Shown: positions 17,234 to 26,368, counted from the first letter of the stretch. The stretch is 64,000 nucleotides of DNA from Pseudomonadota bacterium (GCA_947505245.1 CANNIZ010000010.1:46424-110423), one strand, 5' to 3'. Made by a program: numbers and translations. The notes: a model not told the origin generated them from the sequence alone.

Positions 17234-18251
17234 GGCCCGCGCAGGTGACGTCGATCAGCGTGGGGGCCGCTCCACCGCAGGACTTGTAGCGGTACAGGTG
17301 CGCGGCGTGCCAGCCTTTCTCGGCCACGCTGCGGCTGAACGCCCAGTACGGCTTGCCGTCGTCGCCTTTGGTCAACGGAGCGGCCTGCAGGACCGGCTCG
17401 TAGTCCACCCAGGCGTCCATCGAGTAGGTGCAGCCGGCCTCCTCTTTGGCCGCGTCGTCGCCGACGTAGGCGAACGTGAGCGTCTGGTTGGTCGACACGC
17501 TCTGCAAGCCCTCGCCGCGCTTCGCGAACACCTTCGGATCGGTGCCGGTGACGAGGCGGTTGTTCACGTCGCGGCAGTCTTCGAACTCGAGGGGGTTCTC
17601 GAACGCGACGAAGCGAGCGCCGCGACCCACGAGATTCTCGAGCTCGCGCGACTGGCCGTGCGAGAAGTTCTGGAACATGTCGTCGGCCGAAAGTCGGCAT
17701 TCGTCATCGGTCGACTTCACGCGAACGCGAAGGATTCCGCGCAGCTGCATGCTCTCGTTGTTCGAGTAGTCGTTCTTCAGCCGCTCCTGCATGTCCGGCT
17801 TGAGCTTTTCAATGCCGTCATTTGCGGTCTTGGTGGCGGCGACGATCGCCGGGTCGGCCGCGTCCATGCCTGTGACCTGCGCGAGCGTGTCGGCGGCGCA
17901 GCTGCCCGTGTTCGCGTACAGCGCGCGGCAGTATTCGACGAGATCGGGGCTGTCCTGCCAGCACTCGAGCTCGGTGGCCTTCGACTTCTTGCACGTGTAG
18001 CCGTACACGGACGTGAGCGAGTGCACCGTGTACTTGACCTTGGTGACGTCGCCTTCTTTCGTGAAGGCCATCCGGGCCTTCTTCTCGGGGACCCACTTCC
18101 CCTGGGCGTTCTTGGTCGTGAGGACGAAGTTCTTCCCGCCGAGGTCGTCGAGCGAGAGGCCGCAGGTGGGCTCGGGCGGGGGGGGTGGCGCCTCCTCCTC
18201 ACACGCGGTGGCGGACGTGAAGACCAGCGCACAAGCGAGCAGACGACGCAT
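17220..18251 (-). CDS. Cys-containing secreted lipoprotein, 343 aa
   Basis: No recognised family. The ATG at 18251 has GGAGG 5 bases upstream. A lipoprotein signal, LLACALVFTSATACEE, places the lipidated Cys near residue 17, followed by a proline-rich tether (EEEAPPPPPEP). The mature domain is rich in charged residues with about ten scattered Cys, suggesting disulfides and an extracytoplasmic location. It converges on the glycosyltransferase with a 14-base overlap and is divergent from the TerB-like gene. Confidence 0.82.
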   Translation of the reverse strand: MRRLLACALVFTSATACEEEAPPPPPEPTCGLSLDDLGGKNFVLTTKNAQGKWVPEKKARMAFTKEGDVTKVKYTVHSLTSVYGYTCKKSKATELECWQDSPDLVEYCRALYANTGSCAADTLAQVTGMDAADPAIVAATKTANDGIEKLKPDMQERLKNDYSNNESMQLRGILRVRVKSTDDECRLSADDMFQNFSHGQSRELENLVGRGARFVAFENPLEFEDCRDVNNRLVTGTDPKVFAKRGEGLQSVSTNQTLTFAYVGDDAAKEEAGCTYSMDAWVDYEPVLQAAPLTKGDDGKPYWAFSRSVAEKGWHAAHLYRYKSCGGAAPTLIDVTCAGLRAE

Positions 18252-18301
18252 ATGGACCTCCAGCGAAGGCTCGTTAACCCGTCGCCGGTCGTCCGACGCG
18301 G

Positions 18302-18307
18302 TATGCT
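18302..18307 (+). promoter_or_regulatory. Putative -10 element (TATGCT) of a leaderless promoter
   Basis: TATGCT ends 7 bases before the ATG at 18315, and that ATG has no ribosome binding site. A clear -35 box is not visible. The same hexamer-to-start geometry recurs at 23.9, 27.8, 27.9 and 53.8 kb. Confidence 0.4.
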
Positions 18308-18314
18308 CCTCGGC

Positions 18315-19058
18315 ATGGATTCGATGGACTACCTTCAGCTGCTGGAAGACGAGACCACCCGCGAGGCGGCGATGTCGCTCGTCGTCGCGGTCGTGGCCTC
18401 CGATGGCGTCGTACACGCCGACGAGCTCCTGCTCCTCACCCAACTCGACCCGCGGAGGACGTTCGACGCGGCGTGGGTGACGGCTGAGTCCGAGCGCGGC
18501 CTCGACCTGGACGCCGTTGCGAAGGTTCTTGGAACCTTGGAAAATCGTTGGCGCGCGCTGCGCCTCTCGGCTCGTGTGGCCTGGACGGATCAGCAGCTCG
18601 CGAGCGAAGAGAAGGCCCTGCTGGTGCGGTTGGCCGCGAGCTTCGAACTGCCGATCGACGCGGTCGAGACCGTGCTCGCTGACATGGTGGGGCAGGCGCG
18701 ACGCGAGGTCACGGAAGCGAACGTGTTGGCCGCACTCGACGGGATGGTCTGGGAGGAACTCGAGTTTTCGCGCGGCCCTGCGCGGTCCTCGCTCGCGCAG
18801 GTCGCCACCGGAGAGGTCGCGATCGGCGTGGTGCGCATCGAAGGTGTCGAGGTCGCGGTGCTGTTCCCGAGCGGCATTGCGGCTGGCTTTCGCGAGGGTG
18901 ACGCGTTCGTTCGGTGGTCTGAAATTCGCCAGTACACCCGAATTCCGGTGTTCGGAACTGCCGTGCGCATCGATACGACGACCTCGCTCACGTTGACGTT
19001 GGTGGACGTGCGGGCTCGCCCGCTTGGCGCGTTCCTGGATCGGGTGTTCGCACGCTGA
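18315..19058 (+). CDS. TerB-like domain protein
   Basis: 247-aa cytoplasmic protein. Its N-terminal half resembles the TerB/DjlA helical fold: REAAMSLVVAVVASDGVVHADEL is the typical 'A-x-ADG-x-v-x-x-E-L' entry, followed by helices through about residue 145. TerB domains are found in tellurite resistance and membrane-stress proteins and may bind metal through acidic residues. The C-terminal half is beta-rich (EVAIGVVRIEGVEVAVLFPSG ... LTLTLVDV) and unrecognised. The ATG at 18315 fits a leaderless promoter; an in-frame ATG at 18303 lies inside the putative -10 and is less likely. No other ter genes are nearby. Confidence 0.7.
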   Translation: MDSMDYLQLLEDETTREAAMSLVVAVVASDGVVHADELLLLTQLDPRRTFDAAWVTAESERGLDLDAVAKVLGTLENRWRALRLSARVAWTDQQLASEEKALLVRLAASFELPIDAVETVLADMVGQARREVTEANVLAALDGMVWEELEFSRGPARSSLAQVATGEVAIGVVRIEGVEVAVLFPSGIAAGFREGDAFVRWSEIRQYTRIPVFGTAVRIDTTTSLTLTLVDVRARPLGAFLDRVFAR

Positions 19059-19065
19059 GCGGCTC

Positions 19066-19911
19066 TCAGGGAATCTGCGTCAGCAGGTCTGCCGCCGTTG
19101 GCGCGCCGACGAACCAGAACCCGAGGGCGACCAGCGCGACGATGAGGGCCGAACTCGCGTTCGCGAGGCGCTTCGGGTCGCGTCCGGCGGCGCTCGCTCC
19201 GATGACGGCGACCGTGGATGCCGCGAGTACGGCGCTCGTCGCCCACGGGAGCATCGGCGCGATCGCCTCCGCGGAGAAGCGCGTCAGGGTCTCGGCGCGC
19301 AGCGTCGCGGGTTGGCCCGCCGCGCCTACGACGGCGATCAGTTCGGCCAACGCGCGAGCCGCTGACTCGCCGCATGCGACAAACAGCGCGTAGCCGGCGC
19401 CGAGGCTCGCCGCGGCCTCGCCTCCAGGCCGGTCGTCGAGGGTGGGCGCCGCTAGCGTTGGAAGGCACGCGAGGCCGGCTGCTACGTAAATGACCGCGCG
19501 AAACCATGCGAAGAACGTGTCTTCGAGCGCGTAGCCCGAGGCGACGACCACGCCGGCGGTCGCGAGCACGGCCGCCAGACCGAGCCCGGCGCGCCAGGGA
19601 GAGCGCGGCGGACGCGCGATCGTGGCGACCGCACCGAACATCGCAAGGAGCGCCAGCGGGCCGCCGACGGCGAGAGGCAGGATGAGGCGCGCGCCGACGG
19701 CCGCGATCGGGGGGCCGTTCAGCGCCAGCCCAAGTCCCACGACGACCGGCGCCAGGACGGGCATCGCGCCAACGAACCCCGGCACCTTGCTGCCCTGCAT
19801 CCATGTGATGCCCACCGTGCCAGCCAGGAGCGCGCCAAGCCCGGTCGAGAGCACCGTCCACGTCATGGCTGGGAACGCGGGGCCGAGCAACTCCTGCGGC
19901 GACGACGTCAT
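19066..19911 (-). CDS. Polytopic membrane protein of unknown function, 281 aa
   Basis: About seven hydrophobic segments, including VLSTGLGALLAGTVGITWM, VLAPVVVGLGLAL, LAVGGPLALLAMFGAVATI, GLGLAAVLATAGVVVASGYA and a C-terminal ALIVALVALGFWFVGA, make this an inner-membrane protein. One long loop contains ESAARALAELIAVVGAAG and resembles no domain I know. The ATG at 19911 has no ribosome binding site, but TAGCGT lies 7 bases upstream. It follows the sulfatase-fold gene by 10 bases on the same strand and is probably expressed with it. Confidence 0.72.
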   Translation of the reverse strand: MTSSPQELLGPAFPAMTWTVLSTGLGALLAGTVGITWMQGSKVPGFVGAMPVLAPVVVGLGLALNGPPIAAVGARLILPLAVGGPLALLAMFGAVATIARPPRSPWRAGLGLAAVLATAGVVVASGYALEDTFFAWFRAVIYVAAGLACLPTLAAPTLDDRPGGEAAASLGAGYALFVACGESAARALAELIAVVGAAGQPATLRAETLTRFSAEAIAPMLPWATSAVLAASTVAVIGASAAGRDPKRLANASSALIVALVALGFWFVGAPTAADLLTQIP

Positions 19912-19921
19912 GGACGGGACG

Positions 19922-21874
19922 CTACCATGGGGGCGGCGGCCGGCGGCCGATGCGGAGCGCGAGGTCGCGCAGGACCGCGTCCATGGGCACGGCGGTCTCG
20001 AGCGGCGCGAACGGGGGCACATCGGACTTGAGGCTGATCTCGACGTCGCGATCGGTGCCCGACAGCCCCGTCAAAACCGCGATCTCGTGGGGGTCCGTGT
20101 TCAGGTCCCAAAGCGCGCCGCCGGCGGCGCTGGTCACGTACTTGAAGTGCGTCCTTCGCGTCAGCTTGTGCTCGTCGCCAAAGCGCATCGCCTCGGCCAT
20201 GATCAGGCGATTTTCGGGGATCTTCCCGAGCAGGTCGAGGCTGTCCGGCGAGTCGAGGGTGACGCCGCCGAGCTTGGCGAGCGTTGGCCCGATGTCGACG
20301 ACGGACACGTTCGAGACGACCTTTCCGCTGCGACCGGTGCCTGCGACGATCAACGGCACGTGGATGATCTCCTCGTACATCGAGTGCCCGTACCGCACGC
20401 CAGGCGGCGGGCGATTGGCCTGGGAGCGCGTCTGGCCGAGCTCGACACCGTGGGTGCCGAACAGCACGATTCGCGTGCCCTTCGGCAGCGCCTCGACGAG
20501 GCGCCCGACCGCGACGTCGACGGTGGCGACGTAGTTGGACCAGGTCGCCTTCGGGTCGTCTGTCGCGAGCGGCCCGATCGGCTCCCCGTAGCGAACGAGC
20601 ACGCACCACTGGGAGTGCGTCTGGGCGGCGATCCACGTGATCGCGCGGTCCGTGGTGGCGGCCGCGTCGCGCTCGCTCACCCACGGCAGGACGCCCATTG
20701 CAGCGAACGGCTCGAGGGCCGCGCGCGTCGTGGTGGGGCCCTCGTCCCAGGTCGCGAAGCCGCGATCAAGGCCGTAGCTGGCGGACCAGTCACGCCCCCC
20801 GACGAACGCGACGTTCCGGGTTCCGCTCGTCGCGAGGCGCTCGAACACGGTAGGGACGTCGCCGCGCAGACCGACGCGGGGCCCCATGGCGCCGTGGTCG
20901 TGAGGGAGGACCCCGGTGAACGCGCTGGCTGCGGCGGGCATCGCCCACGGAGCCGTCGTGCTCGCGTTGGCGAACAGCACCCCGCGGGCCGCGAGTCGAT
21001 CGAGGTTCGGCGCGATGCGTTCGCCGCCGAGCGCAGAGAGCGCGTCTGCGCGAAGCCCGTCGATGGCGATCACCACGATCGGCGGGCTTGCATCTGCGGA
21101 CGCGACGGGCAGCGGACGAGGGCCTCCCTTCAACGCGGCGAGGCCCCCGCCGAGGAGCGCCACCACGAGCCACGCGCCGGCGACGTGAAGCGGCCCCGCG
21201 GAGCCCGCCAGGGCGGTCGCGAGGGCGCCGAGCGCGAAGCCGGCGCCCGCCGCGCAGCCGCCGACCACCAGCATCCCGGGCGTCCCTGGCCCGGCGACGA
21301 GGTGCTCCCCCGTGACCGCGAGCACAGCGGTAAACGCGAGCCCTCCGGTCGCAAACCCGAGCAGCGGCCTTGGGGAGGGGAGCGCGCGGGCTGGCATGTA
21401 AGCGACGGCCGCGACCACGATCAGCATCACCGGCAGCGGCCAGGCGGCGAACCCACCGTCGCTGGCCACGCTCCAACACGCGGGTCCCGCCGCGACGACC
21501 CCGCAGAACAGGGCAGTGAAGAACGCGCCGAAGCGCGCGCCGCGAAGTCCCGTCGCGCCTGCGAGCAGCCCGAGGACTGTGCCGATGGCGGCGGTCGCGG
21601 CGAACGGCTCGTCGAGCGTTGGACCGTAGGCGATCCCCGTCCACGCGCGCACGCCGTCTTCGGCGAGACCGAACGCTGCGGCGCCGATCGTCCCGAGCAC
21701 CAGCCCCTCAACGAGGCTGCCAAGTCGAGGTGGCCCCAGCAGAGGGTCGGGCGAGCGGTCCGTTTTATGGGCCGGTTCGGGGGTGAATCGAGCCAAGCGT
21801 TCCCTCGGGTGTCGCGAATCGCGTTCACGTCGTCGACGCGCGGAAGTTATCCCATCGGCGCATGCCAAGTTCAT
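19922..21874 (-). CDS. Membrane-anchored sulfatase-fold protein (LtaS/arylsulfatase superfamily)
   Basis: 650-aa protein with about five N-terminal membrane helices (about 50-240), then an alkaline phosphatase/sulfatase-like domain, probably periplasmic. The domain opens with VVIAIDGLRADALSALGG (metal-binding Asp) and ANASTTAPWAMPAAASAFTG at the nucleophile position. Typical sulfatases have Cys or Ser in C/S-x-P-S-R; here the site reads T-T-A-P-W, as in enzymes that use Thr or lack formylglycine maturation. The late metal motif, normally DHG, reads GTHGVELG with the Asp replaced by Thr, so activity may be altered or lost. The start is uncertain: the ATG at 21874 overlaps the divergent methyltransferase by 13 bases and has no ribosome binding site; an internal start is possible. 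Confidence 0.78.
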   Translation of the reverse strand: MNLACADGITSARRRRERDSRHPRERLARFTPEPAHKTDRSPDPLLGPPRLGSLVEGLVLGTIGAAAFGLAEDGVRAWTGIAYGPTLDEPFAATAAIGTVLGLLAGATGLRGARFGAFFTALFCGVVAAGPACWSVASDGGFAAWPLPVMLIVVAAVAYMPARALPSPRPLLGFATGGLAFTAVLAVTGEHLVAGPGTPGMLVVGGCAAGAGFALGALATALAGSAGPLHVAGAWLVVALLGGGLAALKGGPRPLPVASADASPPIVVIAIDGLRADALSALGGERIAPNLDRLAARGVLFANASTTAPWAMPAAASAFTGVLPHDHGAMGPRVGLRGDVPTVFERLATSGTRNVAFVGGRDWSASYGLDRGFATWDEGPTTTRAALEPFAAMGVLPWVSERDAAATTDRAITWIAAQTHSQWCVLVRYGEPIGPLATDDPKATWSNYVATVDVAVGRLVEALPKGTRIVLFGTHGVELGQTRSQANRPPPGVRYGHSMYEEIIHVPLIVAGTGRSGKVVSNVSVVDIGPTLAKLGGVTLDSPDSLDLLGKIPENRLIMAEAMRFGDEHKLTRRTHFKYVTSAAGGALWDLNTDPHEIAVLTGLSGTDRDVEISLKSDVPPFAPLETAVPMDAVLRDLALRIGRRPPPPW

Positions 21875-23073
21875 CGATTGAGTGGTTGTTTCCCGATGGC
21901 GCGGGTGGTGCGCGCCTCGAGCGGGGCGTCGTGCGCATCCCGGGCGGGTTGCCGGGTGATCTCGTTCGGTGGCGGCCCGATGGCGGTCGCGAGACGGCGA
22001 TGGTGGGCGCGCTCGAGGCGATCGAGCGCCCTTCGCCAGAGCGGATCACCCCGCCCTGCCCGTGGGACTCGGCGTGTGGGGGGTGTGATCTCTCCGCTCT
22101 CTCGGGGGCCGGCCGCCTCGCGGCTCTGTCGCGGGTCGCCGCCCGCGCGTTCGGGGTGGACGTCGACCCCCCGTTCTTTGCGTCACCCCGCGCCGAGGGG
22201 CATCGCGCGCGGATCAAGCTCGCGATCGACGGGCCCGCGGTCGGGTTCCGCGGCGAGCGCTCGCACGTGATCGTGCCGATCGAGGCGTGTCGGGTCGCGC
22301 GCCCCGAGGTCGTCGAGGCGCTCGCGCGGTTGCGCCCCTGGGTGGCTGAGCACGGCGCAGGGCTCGAGTCGGTGGAGATCCGCTCGGATGGCGCGCGGGC
22401 GGTGTTCGCGTTCACGTCGAACGGACCGGTTCAGCGCTCCGCGTTTGCGGCCCTCGGGGACGTCGCGCTCGACGGGGTCGTGGTCGCCGGGGATCCGACG
22501 CTCACGCTTCGGGTCGCTGGTCTCGCGCTGCGCGCCAGCCCCCGCTCGTTCTACCAGGTCAACCTCGAGGTCAACGAGCGCCTCGTCGCGTGTGTTGCCG
22601 GGCATGTCGCGTCGCTCAACCCCGAGCGGGTGCTCGATCTTTACTCGGGCATCGGCAACCTCACGCTGCCCATCGCGGCCCTCGGCGTGCCCGTCGTCGC
22701 GGTGGAGCGGGAGGGGCAGGCCACCGCAGATCTTCGCGCGAACGATCGCGCCTGGACCGTCGGGCGCCCCAAGCGCGCGGTGATCGAGGTCGTCGAGGTG
22801 AACGTCGAGCGATTGGACGTGGCACGGGTCGCGTTCGATGTCGCGGTCCTCGATCCGCCGCGGGCCGGTGCTCCAGGGGTCCTCGAGCGGGTCACGCGCC
22901 AGCGCCCCAAAGGAATCGTGTACGTCGCCTGCGACCCCGTGAACGCCGCGCGGGACGTGCGGCCGCTGCTCAAGCAGGGCTACCGCATCACGTCGATCGA
23001 GTGCTTCGACATGTTTCCCGAGACGCGCCACTTCGAGACGGTCGTCGTGCTGCGGCGCGGTAACGGGGCGTAA
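21862..23073 (+). CDS. RlmD/TrmA-type RNA (uracil-5-)-methyltransferase
   Basis: 403-aa SAM-dependent enzyme that methylates C5 of uridine in rRNA or tRNA. An N-terminal TRAM-like beta barrel is followed by the Fe-S cluster motif CPWDSACGGCDLS (about 67-79). The Rossmann methyltransferase domain has VLDLYSGIGNLTLPIAALG (SAM binding), VLDPPRAG, and the catalytic Cys in YVACDPVNAARDV (about 354-366), with GYRITSIECFDMFPETRHFETV at the end. The Fe-S cysteines and this tail match the RlmC/RlmD branch better than TrmA, but the exact substrate base is not certain. The start ATG lacks a ribosome binding site and overlaps the divergent sulfatase-fold gene by 13 bases. Confidence 0.9.
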   Translation: MPSSSIEWLFPDGAGGARLERGVVRIPGGLPGDLVRWRPDGGRETAMVGALEAIERPSPERITPPCPWDSACGGCDLSALSGAGRLAALSRVAARAFGVDVDPPFFASPRAEGHRARIKLAIDGPAVGFRGERSHVIVPIEACRVARPEVVEALARLRPWVAEHGAGLESVEIRSDGARAVFAFTSNGPVQRSAFAALGDVALDGVVVAGDPTLTLRVAGLALRASPRSFYQVNLEVNERLVACVAGHVASLNPERVLDLYSGIGNLTLPIAALGVPVVAVEREGQATADLRANDRAWTVGRPKRAVIEVVEVNVERLDVARVAFDVAVLDPPRAGAPGVLERVTRQRPKGIVYVACDPVNAARDVRPLLKQGYRITSIECFDMFPETRHFETVVVLRRGNGA

Positions 23074-23144
23074 CCACGGGGTAACGGGGAGTAACCACGG
23101 CGGGGCGAAGGCAGGGGTATTCCTTGCACGTCCGGAGGCTCCCG

Positions 23145-23885
23145 ATGTTCGTGCTCACCCTGCAGGCCGCCCTCGCCGCCAGCGTCCCCGATCAACTCCA
23201 GGCCGTCGCGGCCTACCGCTCCAAGCGCATCGCAAAAGACGCTCCAGTCGTGCCCCCGTCCGCGTATGAGACGGCTGCTGCGGGAAAGATCGCCACTGGA
23301 GTCGAGTACGCCGACGGTGTCGCAGCCGGAAAGGGCTGGGCCGTCGCAGTCTCGGACGTCGGGATCGAGTCGCTGTGGATGGCGATGAACGCGGAGGACC
23401 AGTACGTGGGGCGGTTTGACGGGCTCACCGCCTCGGCTGTGCTGTCGGGAACGGCCCACGGGTCGCCGCGGGTGTTGTTCCAGTCGCTCGACCTGCCCAT
23501 CGTCTCGGATCGGTGGTGGGTGAGCCTCGAGCAGTTCAACGCGCCCTTGTACACGCAGAGCGGCGGGCTGGTCTGGGAGTGTGCGTGGACCGACGCGACG
23601 GATCCGGCGCGGGTCGCGGGCACGCCGTGGGCCGACGTGGCTGCGGCGGGTGTGCCGGTCGCGTGGAGCAAGGGCGCGTGGCTGCTGATCCCGCTCGAAG
23701 ACGGGCGCACGGTGATCGAGTACTTCGTGTGGACGGACCCGGGTGGGCGCCTGCCGGCTGGCGCCGCGACGCGGTTCGCTTCGGGCGCCCTCGACCGCAG
23801 CGTGCGCGACCTCGAGTCGCTGGCGCGCGACCTCGCTCCGACGTCCCGCGAGGGCTTCGTGCGACCGGACGGTCGGCCGCTGTGA
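23145..23885 (+). CDS. Secreted START/SRPBCC-like protein, 246 aa
   Basis: The ATG at 23145 has GGAGG 6 bases upstream. A short signal peptide (MFVLTLQAALAAS) suggests export to the periplasm. The remainder is about 220 aa of alternating strands with conserved-looking aromatic residues (DRWWVSLEQFN, VWECAWTDAT, WLLIPLEDGRTVIEYFVWTDPGG). This pattern resembles START/polyketide-cyclase lipid-binding domains of exported proteins. The assignment is by pattern only. It lies 31 bases upstream of the sensor kinase on the same strand, although the kinase seems to have its own promoter. Confidence 0.6.
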   Translation: MFVLTLQAALAASVPDQLQAVAAYRSKRIAKDAPVVPPSAYETAAAGKIATGVEYADGVAAGKGWAVAVSDVGIESLWMAMNAEDQYVGRFDGLTASAVLSGTAHGSPRVLFQSLDLPIVSDRWWVSLEQFNAPLYTQSGGLVWECAWTDATDPARVAGTPWADVAAAGVPVAWSKGAWLLIPLEDGRTVIEYFVWTDPGGRLPAGAATRFASGALDRSVRDLESLARDLAPTSREGFVRPDGRPL

Positions 23886-23904
23886 GCGCGGCGCCTGTTT
23901 CGGT

Positions 23905-23910
23905 TAGTTT
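23905..23910 (+). promoter_or_regulatory. Putative -10 element (TAGTTT) of a leaderless promoter
   Basis: TAGTTT ends exactly 6 bases before the ATG at 23917, which has no ribosome binding site. At 17-base spacing upstream lies GTGAGC, a weak match to a -35 box. Confidence 0.42.
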
Positions 23911-23916
23911 GACGGA

Positions 23917-25971
23917 ATGATCGATGAGCGCCCGTTCCTGACGCGTCTCCGCGGGGTGTTCGTCCCCGCTTTGCTCGGCGCGGTGCTCGCCGTGCTCGTC
24001 GGGCTGTCTGTGCGGCAATACCTCGTGCTTCGCGGGCAGATCGACGAGGCGGTGCGTCAGCAGCTCGAGGGCCAGCTGCAAGACCGCGTGTCGGCCTGGG
24101 AAGACGGACTCGTCCAGGAGCTTGCAGGCTTCCTGGACGCGGCCGGGCAGGACCCCGCCGCGGCGTGGGCGATGGAGCTCGAGTTGCGCGCGCGCGAGTC
24201 GTGGGTCGACAGCCTCTACCTGTGGCGGCCCCGTCGGGAGGCCCGCTGGCGGGGCCGCGTCGTCACCGAACCTGCGGACTTCCTGTACCCGTTGCCACCT
24301 CCTGACGAGCTCGACGGACCGGACGGCGCGTACAACCGCAACGCTTGCCTGCCGCCAATGGGCCTGGAGGGCGCCGATCCGGTGGGCGCGGCTGCGGGGC
24401 TGGTCGCGGGGTGTGCGCTCCAGCCACGGTCCGTGAGGCTGTTGGCGGCTACGCGGGCCTCGACGTTGCTCTCCGAAGCGGGGGACGCCGCCGGTTCTCT
24501 CGCGGTGCTCGATGCCGCGATCGACCCGCTCACCACGCTTCGGACCGGCATCCAACAGGGCATCGACCCCTACCGGTTGTTCATGCACCGGCACCAGCGC
24601 GCGGAGGTCATCGATCGGATGGGCCGCGGCGACGAGGCGCTCGAGCTGCTGCTCGGCAGCGGGCTTGAAGCCTGTGATCTGGCGGCGCCCGAATACGCGA
24701 AGGTGCGCGGGTGGATCGATTTTGCGGTGCGCAAACCGCTGCGCGCCGCCGGAAAGACCGACGACGTCCGGCGGCTCTCGGCCGCGATCGCGCGCGCCGA
24801 GCGGCGCTACCGCGCGTACGAAGAGATCGGCCAGCGAATCCTCCCGCAGCCGCCGCTGCAGGCGTCGCGCGAGCCTCGGTTCATCTTCGACCAATACAGC
24901 CCGACGCCGTACGTCGTGTTCTACGGCCCCGCTCGGGGAGGCGAGATCGGCGTAGGCGTCGAGGTCGATCAGGCTCTGTTGCTCGCGGACCTGCTCAACT
25001 CGCTGAAGCGCTACCGCAACAGCGTCGTGGTGACGGACTCCCGTGGCGAATGGGTCGCGGGGGCGCGCAACGGTGGCCCGGTCGCGGTCGAGATCCCGTT
25101 CATGCGAACGCTCACGCACTTGCGCGTCGGTCTGCGCGAGAGCGCGGTGATCGAGCGGTCGGAGGCGTTGCAGGGGCAATGGCAGGTCCCGCTCGCGATC
25201 GTATCGACGCTGGCGCTGATCGGCGTCCTCGCGATCGTCGCGCTGGTGAGGGCGGATCGCGAGCAGAACCGGCTCATCCAGCGGCAGCGCGACTTCACCG
25301 CGCGCGTCACCCACGAGCTCAAGACGCCGCTCGCGGGCATCAAGGTGATGGCCGAGAACATTGAGTCGGGCGCGTTCGTCGATGACGAGGCGCGGGCCGA
25401 GATGGCGCGGTCCATCGGACGAGAGGCGGATCGTCTGCACCGACGCGTCGAAGAGGTGCTCGCCGTGGCGAAGGCAAAGACGGTGCCTGCTGCGGTGCCG
25501 TTCGACCTCGAAGGCGCGGTGCTCGAGGCCATCGACGTGTGGGGCCCACGGCTCGAGCGGGCGGGCGTAAAGCTCTCCGCCGACCTCGACATCACCGAAT
25601 CCGTCACCGGAGACGGCGCCGCCGTACGTGACGCCATCGGTTGCCTGCTGGACAACGCGCTGAAGTACCACGACGAGGCAAAAGCGGAGCCCTCGGTGTG
25701 GGTCACGCTTCGGCAGGTCGATCGACGAGCCGTCATCGACGTCTCCGACAACGGCATCGGCGTGCCCCCCGACATGCGCTCGGCGATCTTTCAGCGGTTC
25801 GTGCGGGTCGAGGGCCCCAACCGCGGCAAGTCCGGCGGCCACGGGCTCGGGCTCGCTCAGGTCGCCGAGATCGTGGCTGAACATGCGGGCACCGTGACGT
25901 GCGGCGAGGGTGTCGACGGTGGCGTGCGCTTCGTCATCGAACTGCCGACCGTCCCCGCGCCGGCCCGTTGA
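23917..25971 (+). CDS. Membrane sensor histidine kinase
   Basis: 684-aa kinase. A first membrane helix (about 10-32) and a second (about 428-450, PLAIVSTLALIGVLAIVALV) enclose a large extracytoplasmic sensor region of about 390 aa with no recognised domain. It contains a helical, TPR-like middle part. The cytoplasmic part has the HisKA motif VTHELKTPLAGIKVMAENIE (His466) and HATPase_c motifs DNALKYH, DNGIGVPPDM, FVRVEGPNRGKSGGHGLGLA. No response regulator is adjacent. The OmpR/PhoB-type regulator at 38.1 kb is 12 kb away and is a possible but unproven partner. The ATG fits a leaderless promoter. Confidence 0.92.
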   Translation: MIDERPFLTRLRGVFVPALLGAVLAVLVGLSVRQYLVLRGQIDEAVRQQLEGQLQDRVSAWEDGLVQELAGFLDAAGQDPAAAWAMELELRARESWVDSLYLWRPRREARWRGRVVTEPADFLYPLPPPDELDGPDGAYNRNACLPPMGLEGADPVGAAAGLVAGCALQPRSVRLLAATRASTLLSEAGDAAGSLAVLDAAIDPLTTLRTGIQQGIDPYRLFMHRHQRAEVIDRMGRGDEALELLLGSGLEACDLAAPEYAKVRGWIDFAVRKPLRAAGKTDDVRRLSAAIARAERRYRAYEEIGQRILPQPPLQASREPRFIFDQYSPTPYVVFYGPARGGEIGVGVEVDQALLLADLLNSLKRYRNSVVVTDSRGEWVAGARNGGPVAVEIPFMRTLTHLRVGLRESAVIERSEALQGQWQVPLAIVSTLALIGVLAIVALVRADREQNRLIQRQRDFTARVTHELKTPLAGIKVMAENIESGAFVDDEARAEMARSIGREADRLHRRVEEVLAVAKAKTVPAAVPFDLEGAVLEAIDVWGPRLERAGVKLSADLDITESVTGDGAAVRDAIGCLLDNALKYHDEAKAEPSVWVTLRQVDRRAVIDVSDNGIGVPPDMRSAIFQRFVRVEGPNRGKSGGHGLGLAQVAEIVAEHAGTVTCGEGVDGGVRFVIELPTVPAPAR

Positions 25972-25996
25972 CGATCCGCTCGCCGTGAGGTGAAAT
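25968..25996 (+). promoter_or_regulatory. Putative sigma-70-type promoter for the 109-aa lipoprotein
   Basis: TTGACG (25968-25973), 17 bases, then TGAAAT (25991-25996). The -35 box overlaps the kinase stop codon. Transcription would start near 26003, leaving a leader with GGGAGGG before the ATG at 26018. Confidence 0.45.
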
Positions 25997-26017
25997 GCGG
26001 CGGCAAGGGAGGGATCG

Positions 26018-26347
26018 ATGGGCGCGCTTATGGTGATTCTGGTTTCGATGTTGGCGTGTGGCGGTGGAGCGGCGACGGATCAGGCACCTGCGGAGGCGCC
26101 CCCGGCGGCTGCGGCGTCCGGCCCGACCAAGGCTGCCCTGGACGAGGCCGCGGCCAGCGCCCAGCCGATGCAGCCGTGGAGCGTCGCGGAGGGCGCGTTG
26201 AAGGGCAAGCTCGGCGAGCCGAAGTTGAACGACGCGACGCAGGCGACGTGGACGGCGGCCGATGGTGGCAAGTGCTACCTGCTCACCGTCACGAAGATGA
26301 TGGACAGCGTCGGCGGGGCGCTCGTCGCCGAGGTTCCCTGCTCGTAG
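26018..26347 (+). CDS. Small lipoprotein, 109 aa
   Basis: MVILVSMLACGGG is a lipoprotein signal with the Cys near residue 14, followed by an Ala/Pro-rich tether and a small domain of about 60 aa (AEGALKGKLGEPKLNDATQ ... CYLLTVTKM). Two further Cys, one near the C-terminus, may form a disulfide. The ATG has a strong GGGAGGG site. Function not recognised. It converges on the greB-like gene across 21 bases. Confidence 0.75.
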   Translation: MGALMVILVSMLACGGGAATDQAPAEAPPAAAASGPTKAALDEAAASAQPMQPWSVAEGALKGKLGEPKLNDATQATWTAADGGKCYLLTVTKMMDSVGGALVAEVPCS

Positions 26348-26368
26348 CCGTCCGGGCTCGCGCTCGCG

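Noticed and set aside
18315..19058. Tellurite resistance operon
   Set aside because: Only a TerB-like domain is present; no terC, terD or related genes nearby.
19622..22270. 882-codon open frame on the plus strand
   Set aside because: It runs antisense to two well-supported membrane-protein genes and into the methyltransferase in another frame; composition is that of shadow coding.
23053..23108. GTAACCACGG-like short repeats after the methyltransferase gene, also similar near 2133-2150
   Set aside because: Two or three 10-18 base matches in GC-rich intergenic DNA; no hairpin or conserved position, so not called a repeat family.
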